From Chlorokybus atmophyticus (lineage: Eukaryota > Streptophyta > Chlorokybophyceae > Chlorokybales > Chlorokybaceae): a stretch of DNA of 64,000 nucleotides. Positions 45,603 through 59,310 of this stretch are shown here, in pieces (the first letter of the stretch is position 1; the number at the start of each line of letters is the position of its first letter). The position numbers and the translations under genes were made by a program. The notes beneath the pieces were generated by a model. That model did not search any database, was not told where the DNA came from, and worked only from the letters and a program-made list of their open reading frames with translations. Where the stretch lies: contig RHPI01002090.1 in assembly GCA_009103225.1 (NCBI GenBank), positions 418,652-482,651 on the forward strand. The letters are read 5' to 3'.

Positions 45603-46352
45603 CTACGTTTCCCTTTTCGAAGGGTGCATGTTATTGGCTCGAGAGTCTAATTGTAAACCTGCTTCAGTGTGCCATTGCTCCCCTAAAACAACATCCACCC
45701 CGGGGATACTAATATCCACCACGATGAAGGCTGGTCGGGTTTTATGGCCATTAATAACAAAACGCCCTTTTACCTCTCCCATTGCATTGAGAGTGGAACC
45801 AGCAGCACGTACATATGACGTGACTGGTGTGAAAGGAATGTTATTACGTTTCACCCAAGCATGTTCAACAAAGTTATGGTTTGCACCAGTATTCATCAAT
45901 GCTGTACATGGTGTACCCATAAGTTGACTCTCAAATCTCCATTTGAGTGGCACTGAGTGACCATCAAATGTAGCTAATGTCGGAGTGCCGTGATTGGTAG
46001 TAGACTTGATAAAGATCACTTGCAACGGTGAAGCTCCTGTATCTTTGCGTGAGAGTTGCATGATTACTTCTCCCCCTTTCAACAATCGCGACCATGGGCC
46101 ATGATATCGAGGGATAACTACACATGCAGTGACAGCATGTTGTAATTGCAACTCGTGTAAGTGTTTAACAGCAGTTACAAATTGAGAGAATGGAACATTA
46201 ATCAAAACACAACCGTTTGTATTTCTCAACACAGGTGGTGTGCTCATATCAGTACATACATCTGATACATCACAAAGAGAGGAAACTTTATCAAGAAGTA
46301 CAGAGTTTTTAAAGTCGTTCTGCTCGACTAAGCTACCAACCACGGACAATTC
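45603..46352 (-). pseudogene. chromovirus protease region
   Basis: About 248 codons open after the gag TAG, same frame. Retropepsin-like core: CTALMNTGANHNFVEHAWVK and GVDVVLGEQW. The active-site triad expected as DTG (or DSG) reads NTG, so the catalytic Asp is replaced by Asn. It ends in a stop at 45603-45605, before the reverse transcriptase. Confidence 0.85.
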
Positions 46353-47528
46353 CTATTTCTTATCTCTCTGCTGCTTGGCCTTCTGTGCATTCTGTTTTGC
46401 ATAGCACTTAGCCTCCCCATGACCTGTCTTCTTGCAGAAACTGCAAGTGATAATGGATTTGGCCGCATTGTAGGGGTTAGCAGGATGAGATGGTTTCGCC
46501 TTTTTCACAAAAGGTTCGTTGTCAGTGGCCGGGCGCTTTGTAGCTGAAACCGGGGCTGCCTCCTTTGCCGTGGTTTGCATGTTGGCGTGAGAGCGCTTTA
46601 CACTGTCCACAGCAGCAACCATTTGCATCAGCATTGGTAAGTCCGTCGAGGCCCACTCTTGCAAACTCGCGGGGTTGACGGCCACATGCTGCACGAGATC
46701 AATGTCCAAGCCACGTCTGAACATATCCAGCTGATCAGCATCACTGATAGGTAGTTTGCCAGCATTAATCTTGCTGACAAACGACTGAAAATCCTGGATA
46801 TACTGCTGAACCGGACGTCCGTTCTGAAGCAGGTTGTGCAGCTGGTTGCGAGCAACCTGGGCAGGATCTGCGCCACCATAGCGCTGCTCCATGAAAAAGC
46901 ACAATTGATTTACTTCTCGCCCGAGGTTTGTATCCCGTTGCTTACGGCGGTACCACTCTGCCAGAGCATCGTTTGGGATCAGCAACTCAGCCACACGCAA
47001 TTTCCCCTCCTCAGAAATGTGAAGGGAGTTGACATAGTGTCGCAACTTCACAAGCCAGTCGAAGATGGCCGCTTGCTTGTTGGGAACAAACTCGGCAGGC
47101 TGAGCAAGTGCTTGAACAGGTGGACCACCGTCAGCACGTTGAAGACGCTCGATCATATTAAAAACACGTTTGCCTTCACCCATCTGCCCCTCCCAATCTC
47201 GCCCCATAAAGGTGGTGAGCTTTGAAACTTTTTTTGCCAAAAGGAAGAGAAAGTTCACGAATGAGACAATTGCCTCACGAGGGTCCTGATCATAGGTGCT
47301 AAGGAAATGCTCCATCAAGTCCTGCTGTGTCATGCGAATAGAAAACTCAGGGAATATAAAAGGTGATCTATCATCAACTGAAGCTTCTGCAGCTTTGGCA
47401 GCTTGAGACTCATCAGGTGCATCATCCGGATTCGGAATATCTTCCATGGATGGAAATTCCTCCTCACGGGAAGGTTGCTCTTTTTCCGAGCTCTCCCCTT
47501 TTGAGGTGGGCACCGAGTTTTCTTCCAT
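46353..47528 (-). CDS. chromovirus Gag with CCHC zinc knuckle
   Basis: 391 residues from ATG (MEENSVPTSK...). An acidic N-terminus is followed by the retrotransposon gag domain (AEWYRRKQRD, EVNQLCFFMEQRYGG, PVQQYIQDFQSFVSKI). Near the end is one zinc knuckle, CSFCKKTGHGEAKC (CX2CX4HX4C), and a Lys-rich tail. It packages element RNA in virus-like particles. The stop is TAG, and the next open stretch (protease) continues in the same frame, so stop read-through would make a Gag-Pol product. Confidence 0.92.
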   Translation of the reverse strand: MEENSVPTSKGESSEKEQPSREEEFPSMEDIPNPDDAPDESQAAKAAEASVDDRSPFIFPEFSIRMTQQDLMEHFLSTYDQDPREAIVSFVNFLFLLAKKVSKLTTFMGRDWEGQMGEGKRVFNMIERLQRADGGPPVQALAQPAEFVPNKQAAIFDWLVKLRHYVNSLHISEEGKLRVAELLIPNDALAEWYRRKQRDTNLGREVNQLCFFMEQRYGGADPAQVARNQLHNLLQNGRPVQQYIQDFQSFVSKINAGKLPISDADQLDMFRRGLDIDLVQHVAVNPASLQEWASTDLPMLMQMVAAVDSVKRSHANMQTTAKEAAPVSATKRPATDNEPFVKKAKPSHPANPYNAAKSIITCSFCKKTGHGEAKCYAKQNAQKAKQQRDKK

Positions 47529-48430
47529 TTGTCTGCAAAACAGGCAGAATGGGATGGTGAGAACCTCACCAATGGACCAGGTTCAACGAGAGGATCAAAA
47601 TGACCCCAAGTTGTAATAGTCCCAAACAGAGTTCAAACCAGTCCCAAAATAGGAAAGGTTGGATCTGGAGTATCATCAAACAGAACAAGTCTGAGTGGGA
47701 CCAGAATGTCCTAACCCTGTGTTATCCTCAACCAAGTCCCAATCTCCAGGCCGAAGCCAGAGGGGGAGGGTTTCAGACTAACAGGGTTTGGGCACAGAAT
47801 GTCCTAGAACCTCCCCACAACTGTTCTAACCAAGTCCCGATCTCCAGGCCGAAGCCAGAGGGGGAGGGTTTGGGAACAGTTTGGTTTGGAACTTTTGGAA
47901 CCGGGTCAAACGACTCGGCAAAGCCGCTGGCAGGTCACAAGTACGTCACAGGCATGCAACAGGCAAGCCGTACGGTGACTAACTGTGACATGCACTGGCA
48001 AGCACAATGACAAGCAATCACCGCATGCAATGACAGGCAATCACTGCAAGCAATAATAGTGCACTAAGTGTGACAAACAGTGATGGCACACTAGCAAGCC
48101 GCAATCACCGCATGCAATGACAGGCAATCACTGCAAGCAATAATAGTGCACTGGCAAGCCACTGTGTGATGTGCATGAAAGTACACACGTGCACCTGGCA
48201 AGCACCTGGCAAGCAGCTGACAAGCAGGCAAGCAGGCAAGTCACCGACGTGTGTGATGGTACCTCACACGTGGAGAGGCCGCCTCTTTGATAGGTGGCTT
48301 TAACGTGGAGGTAGCGCAGGGAAGCGAACTTGAAGCTTGGGCTGCGTGGACGAATAGGAGGCCGCCGCCGACGCCTTCTGATTGGCCGAAAGCAGGTCGC
48401 CGCCTCCTATAAGTACCCACGTCACCCCCC
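47529..48430 (-). other. chromovirus leader region with internal direct repeats
   Basis: Untranslated leader between the primer site and gag. Two repeat families lie in it: a 43-bp unit (CCAAGTCCCAATCTCCAGGC...) at 47730-47773 and 47829-47871, and an identical 52-bp unit (GCAATCACCGCATGCAATGA...) at 48014-48065 and 48101-48152. Many GCAAGCA/GGCAAGC words suggest further slippage. Confidence 0.75.
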
Positions 48431-48444
48431 AGCTCCGATACCAA
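48431..48444 (-). promoter_or_regulatory. primer-binding site, initiator-Met tRNA type
   Basis: On the coding strand the sequence right after the 5' LTR is TTGGTATCGGAGCT. It differs by one base from TGGTATCAGAGC, complementary to the 3' end of plant initiator Met tRNA. Confidence 0.8.
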
Positions 48445-48971
48445 TGTAACAGCACCACCGTCGCCGGTGATGCCCCTTCAATCCTCTACCCCAACACCCA
48501 CACCGCCTATGACAAGCCTTTCAACGGCGTGGCCGCCACTGAGCAGAGAACTCCAAAATACCCACATCAGATTGATGTGACCTTTTATATCAAGAATATA
48601 TCAACTATATACCTCTCGATAATTAACTCATAACAAGACATCGACCCTACAGATAGGGTAGTTAGGAAATTTAACGTGAGCTAATCACAGCTTAGATTAG
48701 GTACATATCGATAAGGTACCTATCCAAAGATACCTATCGTAAGGTACCTAACGAGATAGTGATCACATTATATCAAATGTGACACTAAATAGGCTTGAAT
48801 AAGCGTTTCTACACCCATTGGGACTTATTTAAGCTATGATAAAGCATCATAGCCTTTAATAAGCGAGGAACCGTAGAAAAGAGGTATAATTAAGCATATT
48901 TAAATACTTATTCATACAAAATGTGTTATTTAGGTAGCAATAATGCCCCTATTATTATTGCTCCCGTTACA
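48445..48971 (-). repeat. 5' LTR of the chromovirus (527 bp)
   Basis: Upstream LTR relative to coding direction. It carries TTTCT where the other LTR has a 4-base shorter sequence (the only indel). Also holds the short internal repeats GATAAGGTACCTATC / GTAAGGTACCTAACG. Confidence 0.95.
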
Positions 48972-48976
48972 TCAAC
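48972..48976. repeat. target-site duplication, right copy
   Basis: TCAAC immediately after the right LTR, matching 41941-41945. Confidence 0.85.
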
Positions 48977-49344
48977 CCCACGTCACGTTAACCGCCGCGA
49001 ACCGTTTAGCGTGAGCCGCCAGTGGTGCAGCAGCAGCGGTGGGTCTTACCAAGCTACATAGTGAGTTTCACACAGGCATAATGAGTCTCATAAAGGCATA
49101 ATAAAGGCTAACGGTCATAAGTCATGTAATGGCAACAAGATTTCCACATGTGGGTGGTGTTTATGCAAACACCTATAATTTCCCTCAACCATGCCAACCA
49201 CATGTTAGGCAGCATGCATTGCAGCGACCATATAACATGACTTGCATGAGGGCAGTCTAGCTGCTCCCCTCACGTACGCATACTCACCCATACTTACCCA
49301 CCCTTACCACCCGTCCACAATGTTCGTGGAATGGGCAGAACCCG
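48977..49344. other. gap between two retroelements
   Basis: No coding signal. Right flank of the LTR insertion. Confidence 0.45.
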
Positions 49345-51819
49345 TCATCCATGGATGTCCTCGTAGGCTCTGACCACCTGCATGTACAAGTGCAAGGGCG
49401 TCACATCATGGATGTCACCAATGTGCCTTACCATTTTGGCACGCAACCTGCTCAACAGATGGCGCTTCTCGTAACCGTAGCCACACATGGTTCTGATGAG
49501 CATGTGCATCTCCTGTATGAAATGCGGTCTGTGCAATGTGCACAAGCGTGTGAAGCGCACATACTGAGACACCACCATGTTAAGCATAGTGATAGTGGCA
49601 ATATTCGAGAGCGCATGTGGTGCTCTCATCACGAGCACTGCATGAAACACGGGCTCACGCAGTTTGTCATACACGTGCGTGCTGATGCCATGGCTGGTGG
49701 TTTGAAAGATCAACATGTCCAAGAATGGTACAGCAGTGCCTGATGCTGGCTGTGACAATGTGAGCATATGCTGAGGGTAAATGCCACCAGCCAGAGCAGT
49801 ATCAAACATGTATATGACGTGCGCAAATCCAGCCAGTGCCACAACCAGCAGGTCATCAACGAATCTGAGTACACAGTGAGCAAACCTTGCTAAGAGCGAT
49901 CTGTCCATTTGTGGCTTCAAACGCCTCAGTCACCAGAGCTCATATGCCAACAAGTCATATTTTGCCAGATACACACCAGCACTGTTACCCATTGCAATAC
50001 CAATGCGTTGCCTGTGCAACTCATCCAATGCTGTCTGCACAAACAAATTAGCGCACACAAGCTGCAGCAAGGTACGCAACAAGTGCTTAATAATTACCTT
50101 GGGCGTGCCCTACAATGCAATGACCGTAGTGCCAAACGCCTATCTGTGCGTGACTTCCCCAGACACTATTGTTATGTGCAATGTAGTAGCTCTATTCTGC
50201 CTCCACATGTGTGCGAACATCTCGTGCACCACCATGGCGATGTTATCAAGCAGGTTAGCATGTTTTAATGTTGTACACAACGTAGTAAAGTCATACATTT
50301 GCAATTGCAAAAACTCATGCTTCTCTTCATGTGTTCGCGTGGTGTTGCGGTAACTTTGCGGGCACTCAAATCCCAATGAGTCCTTCAGGATCTTGAACGC
50401 CTTCAAGCGTGGGATCTGCACAAGCTTTGACCAAATGTCATTGACATAGATGTGCAAGCCTTATGCACTCTGATTAGCCATACCGACACATCCGACAGCA
50501 AAGTATTGTAAGCCGCTGCTATAAAGCGCAGCCTTGGGGGCGTCTTTTGAAGTTTTGCCGCCAAGTCAAGGTGTGGCAGTCTGGCTGTGGTGTTGTACAG
50601 CTGCTGACTGAAGCCATGGTGGGCGTTGAAGTCAGCATGGGATGCCAGCACGTTCGCCGAGGGCTGATGCCATAGCTCATACGTTGGAGTTGATAGCTCC
50701 GCTGTCAAGCATTCCAAGTAGCAGCGCTTCCAAGCAATAGCAAAAGTGGCAGCACATTTGTCCACTTGCATGACAACAAAGCCATGATGCAAGAAATTTA
50801 CAGCAGTATGGTCCATCACCGAGAGTTGCAAGTTTGTTGCTGCGGCAGGCGTTTCTTATTCCTGTAGCACATCTACCACGGCATGTACCCATGCACGCAG
50901 CAACCTTGGTTGGTGCTGCATGGCCTTCTGTCCTTCAGCCCATCTGTACACGCAGTGGTGATAGCGCGTAGGCATGCCTCTGTTGATGCCAACGCTGGCA
51001 GCCTAAACTTCGTCTCACATGTTAGCAAAGAACGCAACCATGGAGCACGTGCCATTGTGTAATCTCATGTTAACACATGACCAAGTGCTGGGTTAGTAAT
51101 GCCCGCGAACACTGCAATGTGGCAACCACAATGCGACATAGCCAGCCTGTTGGGCCTTTGACACACGTGCCACCAAAGATGATCTATTGCATAATGCCTT
51201 GGAAGATGTATGACTATGCTTCCATACCACAAGAGGATCTTTCCAACGTGCTTGCATGTGGGCGGGTATGGCCAGCTTCGCAGCTGATGATGCCGTCGCA
51301 CCCTTGCAAGTTGAACAACTTAGCAGCGATCCCTTGATACCAACACACAATTAACAAGCGGTGACGACTAGGTGCTTGTCTAGGATAGTGTAGGACCGCT
51401 TTGGTCAGCAATCATGTGATCCTCGCCTTTGAATCGTCCAGCCCCAAGTCCTGTTGTGCTGAACGGTTCAACAAGTTGAGCATGCGTTGAAGATTGCGTC
51501 TGCTGTACTATCGTAGCATGCTTGCATGGAATCGTTTTCCCTGCATACATTTCCGTATGTACAGCAACCCGCGTGTATAGTCCCTACAACCATAGTTCCT
51601 GCCATGCAATATGGCAACAGCAGCTGCAGCATTAATGTCATTGTCAGTCACGTTGGGCTGCTCAGCATCAGCGTCATGCCAATCATGCAAGAGCACCTCA
51701 ACATGTGGTTGAACTTGGGTAGTAGCATGCATGTTAGGATAGAGCCGGGTTAGATGTAGCACATAGCCTGGTGGTGAAAAGATGGTGTTGGTGGTTGCAT
51801 GCTGTGATTGTGTGGACAA
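49345..51819 (-). pseudogene. decayed reverse transcriptase, Penelope-like type
   Basis: Fragments in several minus-strand frames carry RT motifs in the right order. The first is LPHLDLAAKLQKTPPRLRFI with AAYNTLLSD (50700-50460), which recalls the LPKxHK...RPI block. Then come MYDFTTLCTTLKHANLL (about 50310), IGIAMGNSAGVYLAKYDLLA with YELW (about 49980), RFVDDLLVVALAGF (about 49860; the catalytic DD) and QYVRFTRLCTLHRPHF with CGYGYEKRHLLSRLR. The YDF-TLYT motif, the GI-MG block and the C-terminal QF-R-C segment are those of Penelope-type or closely related RTs rather than LTR or LINE RTs. At least three frame changes or stops separate the pieces. No endonuclease domain or terminal repeats were recognised. 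Confidence 0.7.
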
Positions 51820-52352
51820 TGATGGTGAATTGCCATATCATGCACAAGCATGAGACAACGAACTGCATATGCAACGCCATGCTAGCATGCGTGGCTGCCT
51901 ACCCAATACACTCACGGACAGTTCTCATGCAGTCACACAACCACCTAACTCACACCACATGTCGCGTACAGCTCGCACACTACTACATGCCTTCACACCT
52001 CCCCCCGCACGCAGATACTTTCATTGCAAGCAGGCTACAAACTGGCTCCATTGAACAGCTTGACTGCTCCTCATTCGCTGACATGTACTGACATGCGTGT
52101 ATGCTGCGTTACTTAGACTGAAGCTGTGGTCACAGTTTGAGCTTAGTCGATGCCCATTGTAAATCACATTGCCAAGAACTTACAGCACGCCCTGTGAAAC
52201 TGCACGCACATTACCTGCACGCACATGAAGCAGAGCCAGTCCGGAATTGGCCATGTTGGTCTGCAGATCACCAGAGCCATGCCACCAACAGCACATGCAT
52301 GCTGACAGTGGTCCAAGCAGGCACTGTGCTTGACACCTAGTGCACAGTTCTG
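51820..52352. other. intergenic, no gene seen
   Basis: Between the RT relic and the 3' end of the queuine transferase gene; nothing recognised. Confidence 0.45.
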
Positions 52353-54918
<2,566 letters not shown>

Positions 54919-55690
54919 GCGTGTTGGTTGCCGACCTGTCTGCAACCTAGGCCTGCGTAATTGGGGCCAAAACCGTCGCTGCCGCCCATGGCTCAGTTGA
55001 CGCCCGCCGAAAACCTGCTGCAGGTCGCTAGCCGGCCCCCAGCCAGCCGCGCGCTGGGCGCGCTGCATGCCCGAAAAGCATTGCAGTAGCTCCACGCTGG
55101 CTGCGCGACAGCGATCGGCCAGCCTGAAGCTACAAGATACCAACCCACTCCGCCCAAACGCCACCACCACAAAGCTCCCGACCAGGGTTGCTCGCTGAAC
55201 ACCACCACCGCCGCCGCCGCCAACGGCGCCGAGGATGATGTCCACCCTCCAGTAATCCGCTGCTTGCTGGTGTCATTCTGAGCTGCTCCAACAACAGTCG
55301 AGAGCAGGCAGCGCCATACAAATGTTACGCTCGTTTAGGGTTGCGAATCGAGCGCAAAGTGTCGAGAGGCGAGCGTCGTTTTCCGTCGTGGCCGCCGGCG
55401 TCGTCGTCAAGGAGGACATCAAGGAGCAGGGTGGTGAAGCGTTCAGGAGAGGAGCTGGTGCCGTCTTTGCTGTCTGTGCCTGCAATCCCTTCCAACTGAT
55501 TGAGGGAATGCTTGCGGCGGTATTGCTCGCCGGCGGATGAGGCTTTTAGGGTTGAAGAGCTTGCTTAGGGTTTGGGGCGTCGTCGTCGGCGACGTGCACT
55601 TCAACTGTGCTAAAGTGTCATCCAGCAGTTGCTGAGCAGGTGGTCAGCTACTGCTGTTGCTGAGGCAGGCGCTCATGCTGCTGGTAGCTG
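54919..55690. other. divergent promoter region (queuine transferase / Arg-Asp-rich protein)
   Basis: 772 bp between divergent starts. 55199-55222 is a CCACCGCCGCCGCCG run, CGG on the transferase coding strand. A plus-strand frame at 55322-55540 (MLRSFRVANRAQSVERRASF...) has no family resemblance and may be 5' UTR or an upstream frame. Confidence 0.45.
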
Positions 55691-58600
55691 ATGAGTATTG
55701 GCGAAGTCATGGCGATGGGGCAAAGGCCTATTCTGCTGCCGAGGAACGCCATGAGCATGGGAGCGTTCCGCACCGCCCTGCTAAAGCGTAAACTCAAGGT
55801 CATGCAAGATGAGGCGCCGCCGTCCCGACAGCAGGCGCGCGTGTCCTCGTCTTCGCAGCAAAGCGACGGAATAGCATCGGACGCTGCAGAGCGTGTTGCA
55901 GGTCGGATGCCCAGTGTTACTTGCTCAATACGCAGCACTCGAGTTTAGTACGTCCCATGCAACCTGTCTTGCAGCGAGGTTTTACAAAGGCTCTATGGGC
56001 TCATCTGTGCCACATCCATCCTTGATGATGCACTGATGCTCTACGGAGGTTGACAAATTTGTGCTATATCCTATCTTGACCATGCATGCTGGGATCACGC
56101 GTTGTCAGCCATTCACATCAACTGTGTTGTCCTCTCGTCAACAATGTATCAACAGTTGGCGTTTGATGTTTTTAAATTGGGACCACATGTTGTCAATCTT
56201 CCACAGTAATTGCGACGTCCCATTGTCAACAGTGTACTAGCAGGTTGCCGTCCAATGTTTTTATTTTGTGTGTACTTGGTGATGGTTGTTTTGCCAATGC
56301 CCTGAATTCTGAGTTGCGTGCGTTTGTATCCAGCCGCGTTGCAGTCAACCGCTTCTCCACCGCCCGAGTCTCCATCAACACCAGCGCCTGCTGTGCCATG
56401 TGCAAGCAAAGCACAGAGCGCTTCACCTGCATCCGCTGAAGGTGATGGAGTCGAGCCAATGCAGGTTTCTGGTGCTGCCCAAGATGCAGGTCCGGCAGAG
56501 CCTGAGGCGACAGATGCGACAACTGCAGTTTGTGTAAAACAGGAGACTTCTTCCCCTGCTCGTGAAGTGGAGGACTTGCAGACTACACTATCTGAACTTG
56601 AAGGCCAAAGACATCGCCTGGTGTTGCTGCTGAAACAGGTGACTGGTGCATATGTGTGGCCCTGCATATTGGTGCATCAATTAAAAGGCTTCACTGTTGT
56701 GGAGTGATTGTGGCAAGTCTCTCGCTCGTTGTGCTTGCTTTAGATCGAACGGGCTATTGATGTTGCGGGCAGCGGCGGTCATGATGCTAACAAGTGTTTT
56801 GTTGCTATTAGTCTATCTTGTAATCATGATGCTCGTTGCACAGATGCTGAGTGAAGAAGACAGTAGACGGCAGCAACAGCAGCAGCAGCAGATGCTGCCA
56901 GGGATGCTGCAAGTGCCGTTGCCTCAGACCCCACAAGCAGTACCACAAGAAGTACCACCGTTACAACCACAGATTGGCATGCCAGTGTCTTCACAGCCTG
57001 ACATCCCATCCCCTATGCCTGTGGCAACAAGCACTGAAACGTATGCACATCGGCTTGCCTCAAGTCCTATTCCAAACCCATTCCTTGCAATCTCTTCACC
57101 ATCAGCATCTATTCCGCGTCCACCCCTTCCACCATCTGCGGCACCAGTGCTGCAGCGGCCAAGTGAAACCACAGAAGACAAGCCTGCGCAGCCATCACTT
57201 CAACCCGCAGTACAACCTTCTATGCCTGCGCCACCCCCACTTTTCCGGCCAATGGTTGGCACACCCCACGCTTCGCCATTGTCGGTGAATGTACAGACGC
57301 TACCTGCAGTGTCCGCGGCCAGCCCTTCAACCACTTCAGTCCCCTTGCGTCATGCTACCACGCCCACCCCGGCCACACCGATTACAGCAAACTTGAAACC
57401 TCCAACGCCCCCGCCCCCGCCACCTCCTCCACGTGCAGACTCTCCTGCTCCGTCAACACTACTGCAACCCACTGCCACTGAGCAGGAAGGTGAGCGCCAT
57501 GAGCGCGATGCAGATCGCCCTCATGACCGCGAGCGCGGCAAAGAGCGAGATCGAAGTAGAGATCGTGACAGGGATCGTGACCGAAGTGCACGCAGAGAGC
57601 GCGACAAGGACAGAGACAAAGAAAGGGATAAAGACAAGGAGAAGGAGAAGGACAAGGACAAAGATAAGGACAAAGATAAAGAGAAGGACAGAGAGAGGGT
57701 TGCTGAGAGAGACAAGGAGCGAGGTCGGGAGCGTGATCGTGAAAAAGCAGACCTTGATGCCAAGCAGGACAAGGACAAGGATCCCAACCAGGAGGCGAAG
57801 CGAGATCGCCACAGCGACAGGCGAGATCGTGATCGTGGCAGGGACAGGGACCGAGAGCGAGAAGGACACAGGGATCGTGACAGAGACCGCGACAGAGATC
57901 GTGATCGCGACAGGGATCGGTCTTTGGTGACAGGCAAGTCATGGGGTTGTCAAATTGTATCAAATTGTTTCGCTGGTTTGCACTCGTTGCGACACGCATA
58001 GGTTGAAAACCACCACACTTCTGACGCAACAGTTGTTGGCTCAGGTCCGCCTCATCGCCAGCGCAGTCCTATGGTGATGCACAATACTGTCCCTCTGCCG
58101 CCTGCCCTTGCAAGAGCTGCCTCTTTGACGGCTGCCGGCCAACAATACAGCCCAGGTCATGGACGGGGAGGCTTCTACGGCCATGGTACTGCCGGCACGA
58201 TGGGCTTGGCGCCAGTGTCAGGTTACATGGGTGTTCAACTGGGCATGGGGGCCCATCCTTACTCGTCACATGTGGTAAGCAAGATGGGCGGGGCAGTTGA
58301 CCGCACTCTTGGATGCTACGCTATGTTGTTGGAAACTTGTGACTGCACGACTACTGACTTTGGCGATGTGTGGTGCAGCCTGTAAACCGCCGACAAGTTA
58401 TGCAGCATGCTGCAATGCATGTGCCACAACATCCCAAGATGACAATGGGGCACATGGGGCACATGGGACAAGGGGCTATGTATGGAGGTTTCAACGCCTC
58501 GCAGATGCCGCAGGTTGGTACCTGCATGAGACAGATACACTTGTTGCTGTTGTGGGTGTTGCGTCCGTGCGTCTCACTGCTGTCGCTGACACAGCGTATG

Positions 58601-58738
58601 CTCCGTTGTGTGCAGGCACATACCATGCCACAGCAGCCAGGTCCAAATATAGGCGGTCCAGTTATGCGTGGCCCGCCATCTGCAGCGCCTTATCAGGACA
58701 TGCGCATGCAGCCAATGCCGCCGTGGCCGCAGCGCTGA
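55691..58738 (+). CDS. large low-complexity protein with Arg/Asp/Glu/Lys repeat tract
   Basis: Six exons, 55691-55901, 56334-56638, 56844-57933, 58045-58274, 58379-58513 and 58616-58738, about 697 residues. Order: an N-terminus with FRTALLKRKLKVMQDE; a Ser/Pro/Ala-rich part; a short coiled segment (EVEDLQTTLSELEGQRHRLV); a Gln run; about 200 residues rich in Pro; about 150 residues of alternating Arg/Lys and Asp/Glu (RDRDRDRD, KDKDKDKDKEK); and a Gly/Met/His/Pro-rich end. RD/RE repeats of this kind are common in nuclear pre-mRNA processing proteins, so a role in a nuclear RNA-protein assembly is a reasonable guess. There is no RNA-binding fold. The third intron begins with GC (ACAG|GCAAGT). 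A small additional exon near 56743 (IERAIDVAGSG) is possible. Family not recognised. Confidence 0.75.
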
Positions 58739-59310
58739 TTGCACCTGTCATGAGCTTAGCGCGCGGAATTGCGCACAGACATTGCAAGCAAAACTGTACA
58801 TAATGGTCAATATGGTAGAGGCGCAGTGTCGGAATAAGCTATGACGTATCAATAATGCTTTAGCGCTAGCGTGCGGCACGCAATCAAACCTAACTGCCAA
58901 GCTTATACCAGGAGGTCTTTTTCAACTGTGATTGTCAAGCATATATGGGGCACATATGCAGCACAAGTAATATGTTGTGTCGGGTGCAAGGATTGTCAAT
59001 ATATGTGTTTTCTTGTGGCAAGTGGTTGTACAATTGGATCCGAAGCTTTCACATTGCGGAGTGGGTGACTGTGTTGCAAAGGGGTGCGGGTAATGTGTTC
59101 GCAACATTCTGCATGACGGCAAGCGTAACATCACGTGCTGCTATTGCAACTGCATGTATGCCAGGTCAGCACAGCAGTAATGCAGGGAATGCCAAGTTGG
59201 GCAGTGCCATCCACTGGAAGCGCGCAGTTTGTGGCAGGTGTCACCCAAGTCGCTTGCAGACGGAGACTCGCAAACACGCTCGTTCAAGGGCGGCGGCGGC
59301 GGCGGCGGCG
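58739..59310. other. upstream region of the WD40 gene
   Basis: No exon recognised; ends in an uninterrupted CGG run (59288-59310) touching the WD40 start codon. Confidence 0.45.

Larger units (their letters stand above)
41946..48971 (-). mobile_element. full-length Ty3/gypsy chromovirus LTR retrotransposon
   Basis: Two LTRs (41946-42468 and 48445-48971) bound a 6-kb interior coding on the minus strand. Both begin TG and end CA (inverted TGTAAC/GTTACA ends). The 5-bp target duplication is TCAAC (41941-41945 and 48972-48976). The order gag, protease, reverse transcriptase, RNase H, integrase, chromodomain is that of Ty3/gypsy chromoviruses. I count about 10 substitutions and one 4-bp indel between the LTRs, near 2 percent. 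That suggests a fairly recent insertion. Coding frames are interrupted: a TAG between gag and protease in the same frame, and frame changes near 45602, 44890 and 44475. The copy is therefore probably not autonomous unless some breaks are assembly errors or programmed recoding. Confidence 0.97.

Noticed and set aside
48001-48160. CRISPR-like repeat pattern
   Set aside because: Only two long copies, located in a eukaryotic retrotransposon leader and without unique equal-length spacers.
57382-58029. Antisense Leu/Ser/Pro-rich frames of 136-215 codons
   Set aside because: They are the mirror of the Arg/Asp repeat coding sequence, whose codon pattern leaves the other strand open.
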